Positions 1 through 6,467 of a stretch of DNA of 39,141 nucleotides are shown here, piece by piece. The notes under the pieces are model-generated. The model worked only from the letters and a program-made list of their open reading frames with translations, was not told the DNA's origin and made no database searches. The DNA is taken from the IMG/VR virus record IMGVR_UViG_3300043395_002618, positions 1-39,141 of that record. One strand, 5' to 3'. The position numbers were made by a program, and so were the translations under genes. The stretch's first letter is position 1, and each line of letters opens with the position of its first letter. Source of the DNA: a virus.

Positions 1-403
1 GGGGCTTGACGCGGTCTATCAGCTGGAGATAGGTCGGCGCGATTGCCAGATGGCATTCGTCGATGATGATCAGATCCGCTGGCGGGAGGTCGCCGCGGAG
101 AGCAGCAGACCAGACCGACACCACCTGGACCCGATGCTGATACTCCCGATCGCAACCGGGCTGGATCCGTCCGAACGGAATGCCGGCCGCTTCCAGCCGG
201 CCCGCGGTGTCGCCCAGGATTTCCTCCAGATGGGCGAGGAACCAGACGGAGCGGCCCCGCGCCAGTGCAAGACGGACGATCTCAACGGCCGTGGCGGTTT
301 TGCCGAATCCAGTCGGAGCCACCAGAACGGGCCCCCTGGCGCCGGCGCCATAGGCCTGCTGTAGGTCTGCGATGGCCTGGGTTTGACGGGGGCGGAGTTG
401 CAT
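1..403 (-). CDS. SF2 DEAD/DEAH-type helicase, N-terminal part (runs off left edge)
   Basis: The first 134 residues of a superfamily 2 helicase are present and the rest lies beyond position 1. Walker A is APTGFGKT (residues 29-36) and the DExH box is IIIDECHLA (113-121). The N-terminus, MQLRPRQTQAI, is the usual Q-motif-like entry of phage SF2 helicases, which supports the ATG at 403. The frame stays open upstream of this ATG, so a longer form is possible. No Shine-Dalgarno is visible. ATP-driven DNA unwinding in replication or recombination is the expected role. The gene is divergent from the replication block and co-oriented with the leftward operon at the right end of the window. Confidence 0.9.
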   Translation of the reverse strand, partial: MQLRPRQTQAIADLQQAYGAGARGPVLVAPTGFGKTATAVEIVRLALARGRSVWFLAHLEEILGDTAGRLEAAGIPFGRIQPGCDREYQHRVQVVSVWSAALRGDLPPADLIIIDECHLAIAPTYLQLIDRVKP

Positions 404-570
404 CGCTGTTGCTGATTGGTTGGAGCCCACCTGCTTGCACGGGCAGCAATGCACCGAACCCCCGTGTCCACTACGGACCCTGATCAGCCATCCACGCGGT
501 CGGCCCACCGCTTGGCCGGAGCAGTGGCACGCATCAGGCAGGGAGCAGGCGATGGCCCCGGTCGCACCCT

Positions 571-592
571 AGCGCATCGCTAGCGGTTCGCT
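571..592. promoter_or_regulatory. Tandem 11-bp inverted repeats, candidate operator
   Basis: Two perfect inverted repeats abut head to tail: AGCG-cat-CGCT (571-581) and AGCG-gtt-CGCT (582-592). They lie just upstream of a ribbon-helix-helix gene, and proteins of that fold commonly bind tandem short palindromes as dimers of dimers. Autoregulation is therefore plausible. The rest of the divergent gap (404-570) shows nothing I can name. Confidence 0.5.
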
Positions 593-625
593 GGTATGGT
601 GCGATCATCACGACAACGGAGCCAG

Positions 626-799
626 ATGCCCAGGCCGGACCAAGTGCCGGAAGACCAGCAGGTGGTCACCTTTCAGGCGCCACGCGTGCTCGTGGCGGAT
701 TTCGACGCGAGGGCCCGCGCCAGGGCACTCAGCCGGGCTGGCCTGCTGCGTCAGCTGATGCTCAGCGCCACCGACCGTCACAACGACCCAGCGGCCTAA
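626..799 (+). CDS. Small ribbon-helix-helix-like DNA-binding protein
   Basis: A 57-residue protein has a short beta-like segment (VVTFQAPRVLVADF) followed by two predicted helices containing RARARALSRAGLLRQLM. This is the size and pattern of CopG/Arc-type repressors. I chose the ATG at 626 because GGAG lies just upstream at 618-621 and because the alternative ATG at 596 starts only three bases after the candidate operator. The longer form would have 67 residues. It ends five bases before the primase-helicase start, so the two are probably co-transcribed. It may control its own operon or the early P-modules. The fold is inferred from pattern only. Confidence 0.65.
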   Translation: MPRPDQVPEDQQVVTFQAPRVLVADFDARARARALSRAGLLRQLMLSATDRHNDPAA

Positions 800-803
800 C
801 CCA

Positions 804-3512
804 GTGGGCTATCTCGAACGGGTCACGGCCGGACGATGGCCGGAGATCCTCAGCGCTCTGGCGGGGCTGCCGTCTGATGTGTTCAATGGCCGCGCCCAAG
901 GCTGCCCTGCCTGCGTACGCAACGGCATCGCCCTTGGCTCTGGCCGGAATCGCGACCGCTTCCGCTGGGATGTCAGCGACGGCATGGGCGAGTGGTTTTG
1001 CAATCAGTGCGGCGGCAAGCATGGCCGCGGCGGCGGCGGCAACGGCCCCGATCTGCTGATGCGCATGCTGGGGTGCGATTTCCCCACGGCAGCCGCCAAG
1101 GCCGAGACCTACTGCGGGTTGGTCACCGCGGCGCGGCCAGTGACGCCGGGCCCCACCACTTCGGCACCCTCGAGGCGGACACGCAAACCGGCCCGGATCC
1201 CCGCGGCGCCACCGGTTGGCACGCCCCCGCCAGCGCTGGGTGGGGCTGAGGAGCAATACCCCTATGGGGCTGATGAGGCCCAGCCCGACTTCTGGATCCA
1301 GAGGATCCCCCAGCCGCCGAAGGTGCCAGGCGGCAAGCCAGACAAGATCTTCGTCCACCGCACCTGGCTGGACGGCCGCTGGCATCGGCCCAGCAAACGG
1401 GACGCCTTTACCAGCGAGTGGCCCGCGCCGCGGCCCATCTACCGGCTGCCGCAGCTACTGGCCGCGCCTGACGCGCCGGTGTTGGTGGTCGAGGGGGAGA
1501 GGACCGCGAACCGGGCGGCCCTGCTGTTCCCGGATCATGCGGTGGTGGCCTGGTGCCACGGCAAGGAGGGAGCCAAGCACACCGACTGGGCACCCATGGC
1601 GGGCAGGACCGTCACGCTCTGGCCGGATAACGACCGCGACGGCCGCGCGGTGATGGCCTGGCTGGCAGACCACCTGCAGGGGTTGGGATGCACCGTGGCG
1701 ATGGTGGCCTCACAGGAGACCGAGCAGCCGGCGAAGTGGGACCTGGGCGACGCCTGGCAGGAGGGCTGGACTCCCGAGCATGCCGCCGCAGAGCTCCAGC
1801 GCTTGGCGCAATCCGTGCTCACCGGTGGAGCGCCAGAACCCCCCGCACCCCCCACTGGTGAGCCAGAGCGGCCCCGGTTTCCGTTCGATCTGCTGGGGTT
1901 CGATAACGGGCTGTTCTTCTATCAGCCTCACGCGACGGGGCAGGTGATCCGGCTCACAGCAGCGAGCCACAACGCCGCGCACCTGAACATGCTGGCCCCT
2001 CTGCAGTGGTGGGAGGCAGCGTTCCCTGGCGGGCGCGGGGGACCCAACTACGTGGAGGCCAGTTCCCGGCTCTACGAGCTCCAGCACAAGGTCGGCATTT
2101 TCGACCCCGCACGGATCCGCGGGCGCGGCGCCTGGTGGGACGACGGCAGGTCGGTTCTACACTTAGGTGATCGGCTTTTGGTTGATGGTGTGGAGCAACC
2201 GCTCCAACTACCGGGATCGCGGTTCAAATATCAGCGGCTGGCGGCGATCGAGCTGCCGCAGGACGTGCAGCCGCTGACGGCAGAGCAGGGCGCCGAGATC
2301 ATCACCATCGCCGGTGGGTTCCTCTGGGACGTGCCGGCCAGCGGCCTGCTCCTGGCCGGCTGGGCGGCCCTGGCGCCGATCGGTGGGGCGCTGCGGTGGC
2401 GGCCCCACATCTGGCTCACCGCTGGCAAGGGCTCGGGCAAATCCACCTTGCTGGATCGCTTCCTCGGCACCCTGCTGAGGGATCTGGCGCTCTGGCCTGA
2501 GGGCAGCAGCACAGAAGCCAGCTTGCGGCAGAAGCTCCGTTGTGATGCCCTCCCCGTGGTGATGGATGAGGCCGAGAGCAACGAAAAGAGCGACCGGATC
2601 CGCATGCAATCGATCCTTGCGCTAGCCCGCGTGAGCTCCAGCTCAAGCCGTGGGTTCATCGGCCGCGGCGGCGCCGATGGCATCGCCCAACAGTTCATGG
2701 TGCGGTCCATGTTCCTGCTTTGCTCCATCAACCCAGCGCTTAGGCACGGGGCCGACGAAAGCCGGTTCGCTCAGTTGACGATGCGGAACCCGGCCAGCCT
2801 GCCAGAGGCTCAGCGGCACGCCCACTGGCGGGACCTGGATCAGCGGCTGACCGCGGAGATCACCCCCGATACCGGCCATGCCCTGGCGGCCCGAATGGTG
2901 CGGCTCATTCCTGTGGTGCGCGATGCGGTGGCGGTGTTTCGCGCCGCGGCGGCCCAGAGGCTCGGTAGCCAGCGGCAGGGGGACCAGTATGGGACCCTGC
3001 TGGCGGGCGCCTGGTGCCTGATGCACGATCGCGTGCCGAGCGAGGCGGAAGCGCTGCGGCTGATCGACGAACAGGACTGGGAACCCTACCGGGAGGCAGC
3101 GGAGCAGTCCGACGAACAACGGTGCCTCCAGTTTCTCCTTCAGCATCAAGTCAGGGTCGAGCTTGAGCGCATCGTGGTTGACGGGCCGCGCGTCAGCGCC
3201 CGCAGCTCCGTGATCACTCGATCGGTCTGGGAGCTGGCAGAGGCGGCACGCAGCGGCACCGAGGGGGGTGACGTGCCGGTAGATGCTGCCGTGGCGCACC
3301 TGGGGCGGCTAGGGTTTCGCGTGGATGGGGATCGACTGCTGATCTCCAACACGGCCGAGGGCATCCGTCGCATCCTGCGCGAGACACCTTGGGGCGCCAG
3401 CTGGAGCACCGTGCTGGGTCGATTGGATGGAGCGGAGAGAGTGGGGCCAACCAGGTTCCCGGGGATCGCTGGAGTGAGCAGATCAGTCGCTATCAGGGTT
3501 TTCGGGGATTAG
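804..3512 (+). CDS. Bifunctional primase-helicase (Zn ribbon, Toprim, helicase)
   Basis: This 902-residue replication protein starts with GTG at 804. Residues 34, 37, 66 and 69 form a CxxC...CxxC zinc ribbon in a DRFRW/EWFCNQCGG context, typical of phage primase zinc domains. A Toprim-like core follows, with VLVVEGERT near residue 226 and LWPDNDRDGR near 272. A helicase core of DUF927 type comes next, with Walker A AGKGSGKST near 541-549 and Walker B VVMDEAE near 585-591. It would prime and unwind DNA at the fork, possibly at the GTTAC cluster four bases downstream. The last roughly 30 residues look poorly conserved, and repeat-rich DNA follows the stop immediately. Confidence 0.9.
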   Translation: MGYLERVTAGRWPEILSALAGLPSDVFNGRAQGCPACVRNGIALGSGRNRDRFRWDVSDGMGEWFCNQCGGKHGRGGGGNGPDLLMRMLGCDFPTAAAKAETYCGLVTAARPVTPGPTTSAPSRRTRKPARIPAAPPVGTPPPALGGAEEQYPYGADEAQPDFWIQRIPQPPKVPGGKPDKIFVHRTWLDGRWHRPSKRDAFTSEWPAPRPIYRLPQLLAAPDAPVLVVEGERTANRAALLFPDHAVVAWCHGKEGAKHTDWAPMAGRTVTLWPDNDRDGRAVMAWLADHLQGLGCTVAMVASQETEQPAKWDLGDAWQEGWTPEHAAAELQRLAQSVLTGGAPEPPAPPTGEPERPRFPFDLLGFDNGLFFYQPHATGQVIRLTAASHNAAHLNMLAPLQWWEAAFPGGRGGPNYVEASSRLYELQHKVGIFDPARIRGRGAWWDDGRSVLHLGDRLLVDGVEQPLQLPGSRFKYQRLAAIELPQDVQPLTAEQGAEIITIAGGFLWDVPASGLLLAGWAALAPIGGALRWRPHIWLTAGKGSGKSTLLDRFLGTLLRDLALWPEGSSTEASLRQKLRCDALPVVMDEAESNEKSDRIRMQSILALARVSSSSSRGFIGRGGADGIAQQFMVRSMFLLCSINPALRHGADESRFAQLTMRNPASLPEAQRHAHWRDLDQRLTAEITPDTGHALAARMVRLIPVVRDAVAVFRAAAAQRLGSQRQGDQYGTLLAGAWCLMHDRVPSEAEALRLIDEQDWEPYREAAEQSDEQRCLQFLLQHQVRVELERIVVDGPRVSARSSVITRSVWELAEAARSGTEGGDVPVDAAVAHLGRLGFRVDGDRLLISNTAEGIRRILRETPWGASWSTVLGRLDGAERVGPTRFPGIAGVSRSVAIRVFGD

Positions 3513-3515
3513 GGC

Positions 3516-3770
3516 GTTACGGTTTTTGTTACAGCGTAACCAGGCGTAACAACGCAGATCCCTTGCGGGGACTGGGTTGTTACGCCTTTTGTTACGGGAG
3601 CACTTTTAGAGACCCATACGCGTGTGCGCGCGTAGTTACGCTTTGCCCCTTCCCCCTATAAATATATTTTTATCTGTATAGATGTAACAACGTAACAAGG
3701 GGCTGAGAGTCGCTGCGGCGCAAGGGATCCGGGCGTTACGCTTTTTGTTACGCCCTGTTACCGCTGTAAC
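3516..3770. repeat. Cluster of 13 GTTAC/GTAAC boxes with AT-rich tract, candidate origin
   Basis: This covers most of a 344-base gene-free stretch. GTTAC starts at 3516, 3528, 3579, 3591, 3635, 3735, 3747 and 3757. GTAAC starts at 3536, 3546, 3684, 3692 and 3766. Three pairs share one 17-base form, GTTACGSYTTTTGTTAC (3516, 3579, 3735), with a constant 12-base step. Perfect dyads occur at 3528-3540 and 3755-3772 (CTGTTAC-cgct-GTAACAG). An AT-rich tract at about 3656-3683 could unwind. Iterons plus an AT-rich element directly after a primase-helicase fit a replication origin. A regulator-binding region is the alternative. No protein-coding frame spans it. Confidence 0.6.
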
Positions 3771-3785
3771 AGGCTGCCTAGGGGC

Positions 3786-3838
3786 TTGCCAGGTGTGACC
3801 CTATGCGCTATTGTGTGGAGACAGGCGGGAGGCCCGCC
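3786..3838 (+). promoter_or_regulatory. P-module 1: promoter plus leader hairpin
   Basis: TTGCCA (3786-3791), a 17-base spacer and TATTGT (3809-3814) make a sigma70-like promoter. The spacer holds the conserved GTGACCCTATGCGC block shared with P2 to P4. A perfect hairpin, GGCGGG-agg-CCCGCC (3824-3838), follows about 10 bases after the -10. It drives the gene at 3857. Confidence 0.65.
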
Positions 3839-3856
3839 GCACACTCACCACCAGCA

Positions 3857-4057
3857 ATGAACACTGCTCCAGCCTTGGAAATCCGCAAGGTCGGCCGCTC
3901 CTATGCCGTCTGCGCCGGGAAATCAGTCTTCTGCCGCTTCCGCACCGAAGCTGAGGCAATCGCCGAGCTACAGGCCAACCGCGCCTTGTGGACCTACTGG
4001 GCCGGCTCTGTTGGCGTCTCAGTCGAAAACGCCGAATGGGTCACCATCTGGGCTTGA
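3857..4057 (+). CDS. Hypothetical small early protein (66 aa)
   Basis: This is the first gene of the early array. I placed the start at the ATG at 3857, after the P1 hairpin and a C/A-rich leader without a Shine-Dalgarno, because the longer frame from 3803 would overlap the promoter. The protein (MNTAPALEIRKVGRSY...) has a mixed alpha/beta look with no motif I recognise and ends in WVTIWA. It is soluble by inspection. R-hairpin 1 follows the stop by four bases. Function unknown. Confidence 0.6.
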   Translation: MNTAPALEIRKVGRSYAVCAGKSVFCRFRTEAEAIAELQANRALWTYWAGSVGVSVENAEWVTIWA

Positions 4058-4061
4058 CCCC

Positions 4062-4087
4062 ACGGCCCGCCGGAGCCTGTCCGGCAG
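4062..4087 (+). repeat. R-hairpin 1
   Basis: Intergenic hairpin GCCGGA-gcctg-TCCGGC (4069-4085) inside the repeated context ACGGCCC...CAGC. It sits four bases after a stop codon and 18 bases before the next ATG. Confidence 0.8.
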
Positions 4088-4105
4088 CATCCCGCCACTT
4101 CCCCT

Positions 4106-4276
4106 ATGGACATTTCCAACCGCGACGTTGCCACAGCACTTAGGTGCATGGCATGGGAACGCGCAAAAGGCGAACTACGGTCTATGTTGCACCCATTAGA
4201 TAATGGTTACAAAGAAATGGAAATGGAAGAAGATATCGAAAAGTTTATTAAACATTTTGAGGGGAATTATCTGTGA
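4106..4276 (+). CDS. Small early protein, deleted copy of the 4817 gene (56 aa)
   Basis: This is a 56-residue protein starting MDISNRDVATALRCMAWERA. It is nearly identical to the 64-residue product at 4817-5011, including flanking DNA. Relative to that copy it lacks ten residues net around FWREYENGKPV and carries a two-residue (ME) insertion. Both differences are multiples of three, so the frame is kept through to the shared ending IEKFIKHFEGNYL. That suggests a still-functional gene rather than decay. It is a predicted small helical, acidic protein. Function unknown. Confidence 0.7.
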   Translation: MDISNRDVATALRCMAWERAKGELRSMLHPLDNGYKEMEMEEDIEKFIKHFEGNYL

Positions 4277-4281
4277 TTCCC

Positions 4282-4307
4282 CCGGCCCGCCGGAGCCTAT
4301 CCGGCAA
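4282..4307 (+). repeat. R-hairpin 2
   Basis: Hairpin GCCGGA-gccta-TCCGGC (4289-4305), five bases after the stop at 4276. It is followed by a G-poor leader rich in CACC up to the ATG at 4336. Confidence 0.8.
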
Positions 4308-4335
4308 TCCACCTTCACCCCACCGCACCCCAGCA

Positions 4336-4764
4336 ATGACCAACGATTTCCCTGGCCACGTCCCCGGCCATCCCTATTTGCTCAACCGTGAGCAGTTCGC
4401 CGCATTCGCGGCCATCAAAATAAAGCCAGACGATGATGGCTCTGCAGTTGCCAGTTTTTGGGCAGACATCGCCGCTTTTGAGGCGCGACGAGCCTTTGAT
4501 CCAGGATCAAACTGCTGTCATAGCAGCCTAAAGATGAGCACAGATTGCGGTTCCCCTATGCGGTGGGAATACACCACCACATCGGGAACGGTGCTGTACG
4601 CTTATGAATCTCGGCAATTTGAGGTCTGGTTCACAGAAGAGTATCCATACGAAGACTATCGCACACCCGACCCAATTTTTCAGGTAACGATCCCAGCGGA
4701 CCGGGATCAGCCCGGCCGGTATCACTGGGAGCAGTTGCGCAACGGCGGCGCCTACTGCAGCTGA
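4336..4764 (+). CDS. Hypothetical early protein (142 aa)
   Basis: The start at 4336 is chosen because the longer frame from 4273 would run through R-hairpin 2. The product begins MTNDFPGHVPGHPYLLN and has acidic, aromatic-rich stretches such as VWFTEEYPYEDYRTPDP. Cysteines occur as CC and singly, without a clear zinc pattern. No transmembrane segment or known domain is visible. It lies between the two copies of the duplicated cassette (4106 and 4817), so the duplication spans or flanks it. Function unknown. Confidence 0.65.
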   Translation: MTNDFPGHVPGHPYLLNREQFAAFAAIKIKPDDDGSAVASFWADIAAFEARRAFDPGSNCCHSSLKMSTDCGSPMRWEYTTTSGTVLYAYESRQFEVWFTEEYPYEDYRTPDPIFQVTIPADRDQPGRYHWEQLRNGGAYCS

Positions 4765-4771
4765 CCCCCCC

Positions 4772-4798
4772 CACGGCCCGCCGGAGCCTGTCCGGCAG
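4772..4798 (+). repeat. R-hairpin 3
   Basis: Hairpin GCCGGA-gcctg-TCCGGC (4780-4796). The surrounding DNA matches R-hairpin 1 and is part of the duplicated cassette. Confidence 0.8.
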
Positions 4799-4816
4799 CA
4801 TCCCGCCACTTCCCCT

Positions 4817-5011
4817 ATGGACATTTCCAACCGCGACGTTGCCACAGCACTTAGGTGCATGGCATGGGAACGCGCAAAAGGCGAACTACGGTCTATGTTG
4901 CACCCATTTTGGAGGGAATACGAAAACGGAAAGCCTGTAGATAATGGTTACAAAGAAATGGAAGAAGATATCGAAAAGTTTATTAAACATTTTGAGGGGA
5001 ATTATCTGTGA
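4817..5011 (+). CDS. Small early protein, full-length copy (64 aa)
   Basis: This 64-residue protein is the longer member of the duplicated pair. Its shared opening is MDISNRDVATALRCMAWERA and its shared ending IEKFIKHFEGNYL, with the segment FWREYENGKPVDNGYKEM between, part of which is missing from the 4106 copy. Upstream and downstream R-hairpins are also duplicated. It is predicted to be mostly helical, with a charged C-terminal half. Small phage early proteins of this kind are often host-takeover factors, but nothing in the sequence identifies a target. Confidence 0.7.
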   Translation: MDISNRDVATALRCMAWERAKGELRSMLHPFWREYENGKPVDNGYKEMEEDIEKFIKHFEGNYL

Positions 5012-5016
5012 TTCCC

Positions 5017-5042
5017 CCGGCCTGCCGGAGCCTGTCCGGCAG
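5017..5042 (+). repeat. R-hairpin 4
   Basis: Hairpin GCCGGA-gcctg-TCCGGC (5024-5040). It is the right border of the second cassette copy and differs from R2 by two bases. Confidence 0.8.
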
Positions 5043-5063
5043 CATCACACCGCTTCCAATTTC

Positions 5064-5351
5064 ATGAAAACCCTTCGCGACCGCCTTGGCAAAAGGCTTC
5101 GCATTCATGGGCCAGCAGCGTCCCACCATCTGATTCAGGCGACTACGGCAGCTAATTGGTGGCAGACCGCACCTCGCCGCCTCCGTCGCCGTGGAGCTCG
5201 CCATTGGTGGCGATGCGTTTATCGCATCGGCGAATTTTGGCCAGAGCACTGGCGCGTCACCAACGCTGCTGGCGGTGTTATTCACGTGCGCCAACTCAGC
5301 CGCTACAGCCACACCCATGACCATCACCGTCAGGAGAAACCCGATGCCTAA
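5064..5351 (+). CDS. Basic WWxTAPRR-family protein (95 aa)
   Basis: A strongly basic 95-residue protein with the signature WWQTAPRRLRRRGARHWW and, later, WPEHWRVTNAAGGV. The product at 6468-6656 carries the same pattern (WWPTAPRRYRRSAARWWW, WPEQWRVINAAAGV), so the two are paralogues. The start at 5064 (MKTLRDRLGKRLR) follows R-hairpin 4; the frame is open further upstream but would read through the hairpin and the previous gene. Charge and composition suggest nucleic-acid binding. The C-terminal tail is histidine-rich (YSHTHDHHRQ). No known family is assigned. Confidence 0.65.
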   Translation: MKTLRDRLGKRLRIHGPAASHHLIQATTAANWWQTAPRRLRRRGARHWWRCVYRIGEFWPEHWRVTNAAGGVIHVRQLSRYSHTHDHHRQEKPDA

Positions 5352-5371
5352 CCCCACTCCCACCGATTGGT

Positions 5372-5389
5372 GCCAGGTTCCTTCCTGGC
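5372..5389 (+). repeat. Hairpin before the 5399 gene
   Basis: Perfect GCCAGG-ttcctt-CCTGGC inverted repeat, nine bases before an ATG. It occupies the same position as the R-hairpins but has unrelated sequence, so the structure may matter more than the bases. Confidence 0.5.
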
Positions 5390-5398
5390 GGGGGGCCC

Positions 5399-5644
5399 AT
5401 GCCTGACAGCGGAGCCGTCAAAACCCAGCGCTGGCGGGATCGCAAGGCCCGCCGCCTGCCGCCCCTGCAATGGCCGATCTGCATCGGTTGCGGGCGCGAA
5501 CATCGCGGGGCACGGGGGGAGCACTGCTCCCGCTGCTGGGAGAAGCTCACCCCTGAGGGACGAGCATTCAAGGCTCGGCGAGTCCGGGATGCCAGGGCCA
5601 GGGCCAAGGCTAGGGCACTGGAGCGGCAGGGTGACGATATGTGA
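5399..5644 (+). CDS. Small zinc-finger-like basic protein (81 aa)
   Basis: This 81-residue protein has two CxxC pairs, CIGC and CSRC, about 13 residues apart (CxxC-x13-CxxC), fitting one structural zinc site. The arginine-rich C-terminal half (FKARRVRDARARAKARALERQ) is a probable nucleic-acid-binding helix. The start at 5399 follows the 5372 hairpin closely. A similar zinc-plus-basic layout is common among phage early proteins that touch host transcription or DNA, but no specific family is recognised. Confidence 0.65.
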   Translation: MPDSGAVKTQRWRDRKARRLPPLQWPICIGCGREHRGARGEHCSRCWEKLTPEGRAFKARRVRDARARAKARALERQGDDM

Positions 5645-5647
5645 AGC

Positions 5648-5670
5648 GTCCTGCTGCTGAGTGGCAGGAC
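5648..5670 (+). repeat. Inverted repeat overlapping P-module 2
   Basis: GTCCTGC-N9-GCAGGAC is a perfect 7-bp inverted repeat just after the stop at 5644. Its right arm overlaps the presumed -35 of P2. It could be the 3' hairpin of the preceding transcript (no T-run) or an operator. Confidence 0.4.
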
Positions 5671-5716
5671 GTGACCGTATGCGCTACTATTAGGTCATCG
5701 GGAGGCAACCGCCTCC
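5662..5716 (+). promoter_or_regulatory. P-module 2: promoter plus leader hairpin
   Basis: TGGCAG (5662-5667), a 17-base spacer containing GTGACCGTATGCGC, and TACTAT (5685-5690). The leader hairpin is GGAGGC-aacc-GCCTCC (5701-5716). Same architecture as P1, P3 and P4, here with a weaker -35. Confidence 0.6.
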
Positions 5717-5731
5717 TCCGGGGCACTGACC

Positions 5732-5757
5732 CCTGGCCCGCGGGGAGCCTGCCCAGC
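5732..5757 (+). repeat. R-hairpin 5, degenerate
   Basis: This stretch (TGGCCCGCGGGGAGCCTGCC and onward) aligns with the R-hairpin consensus, keeping GGCCCG and GAGCCTG, but its arms no longer pair perfectly. It follows the P2 leader hairpin and precedes the 5798 gene. Confidence 0.5.
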
Positions 5758-5797
5758 AGTCGGCAATCCCCGCAACCCACCCACCGCATTCCCACCC

Positions 5798-6001
5798 ATG
5801 GCCACCATCAGCATCCGCACCTACGCCGACACCGCTGCCAGCCTCGATCTGTGGCGCGAATACGTCGACCCTCACATGGCTTTCTCCGACGAACAGTTTG
5901 AGGCCATGTCAATCGACGAGCGCATCGCGTACCAGGTCGAAACATTCGGCCCCGAGCCAACTGATGCAGAGATCAACGAAGACATCGGTTTCGACGCATA
6001 A
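5798..6001 (+). CDS. Hypothetical acidic early protein (67 aa)
   Basis: A 67-residue, strongly acidic protein (MATISIRTYADTAASLDLW...). Its C-terminal part (SIDERIAYQVETFGPEPTDAEINEDIGFDA) looks helical and negatively charged. It is the first gene of the P2 unit, with a C-rich leader and no Shine-Dalgarno. Acidic small phage proteins can be DNA mimics or anti-defence factors. Nothing here goes beyond composition, so function is unknown. Confidence 0.65.
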   Translation: MATISIRTYADTAASLDLWREYVDPHMAFSDEQFEAMSIDERIAYQVETFGPEPTDAEINEDIGFDA

Positions 6002-6008
6002 TCCGCAC

Positions 6009-6035
6009 CCACGGCCCGCCGGAGCCTATCCGGCA
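6009..6035 (+). repeat. R-hairpin 6
   Basis: Hairpin GCCGGA-gccta-TCCGGC (6018-6034) in the standard context, followed by an almost G-free 35-base leader to the ATG at 6070. Confidence 0.8.
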
Positions 6036-6069
6036 ACCATCCCACACCCCACCACCTCGCCACCATCCC

Positions 6070-6426
6070 ATGGACACCAATTTGAATGCGCTTCTTGAAG
6101 AGCGCGGCAAACGCTACGGGGAGTTCACTGGTCACGCCGAAATCACGATTAAGCTAAAAAGCGAAATCGGCCGTGCAATCGCTAAAAAAGGCCGCAGCTT
6201 GCAACCAGATCAACTGGAAGCTTTGCACATGATCGCCCACAACATCGGCCGGATCCTCAACGGCGACCCCAACTATGCCGACAGCTGGCGGGACATCGCT
6301 GGCTATGCACAGCTGGTTGCTGATCGCCTCGATCGTGAACAACTCCGCACATCAGCTCCCGAAACCGAAACCGGATCCGAAACTTCGCTGAGCAAGTTCG
6401 GCCCTTGCGAGATGCCGCTGGGCTGA
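6070..6426 (+). CDS. DUF6378-like phage protein (118 aa)
   Basis: The pattern LLEERGKRYGEFTGHAEIT, then LEALHMIAHNIGRILNGDP, then NYADSWRDIAGYAQLVADRL matches the DUF6378 family as I recall it, found in many phages and sometimes near nucleotide-metabolism genes. The core occupies residues 8-95. The roughly 25-residue C-terminal tail is low in conservation and rich in Ser, Thr and Glu. Helical throughout, no membrane segment. The biochemical role of the family is not established. It is the second gene of the P2 unit. Confidence 0.8.
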   Translation: MDTNLNALLEERGKRYGEFTGHAEITIKLKSEIGRAIAKKGRSLQPDQLEALHMIAHNIGRILNGDPNYADSWRDIAGYAQLVADRLDREQLRTSAPETETGSETSLSKFGPCEMPLG

Positions 6427-6467
6427 TCGTTGACCCACCACACCCCACCACCACACTCACTGCACGC

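Noticed and set aside
3389-3661. Coding frame through the GTTAC cluster
   Set aside because: The frame overlaps the end of the primase-helicase, has cysteine/tyrosine repeats produced by GTTAC boxes and no start signal; the region is better read as non-coding.
4062-6035. CRISPR array formed by the repeated hairpins
   Set aside because: Spacing is several hundred bases with ORFs between, repeats are imperfect and no cas genes or uniform spacers are present.
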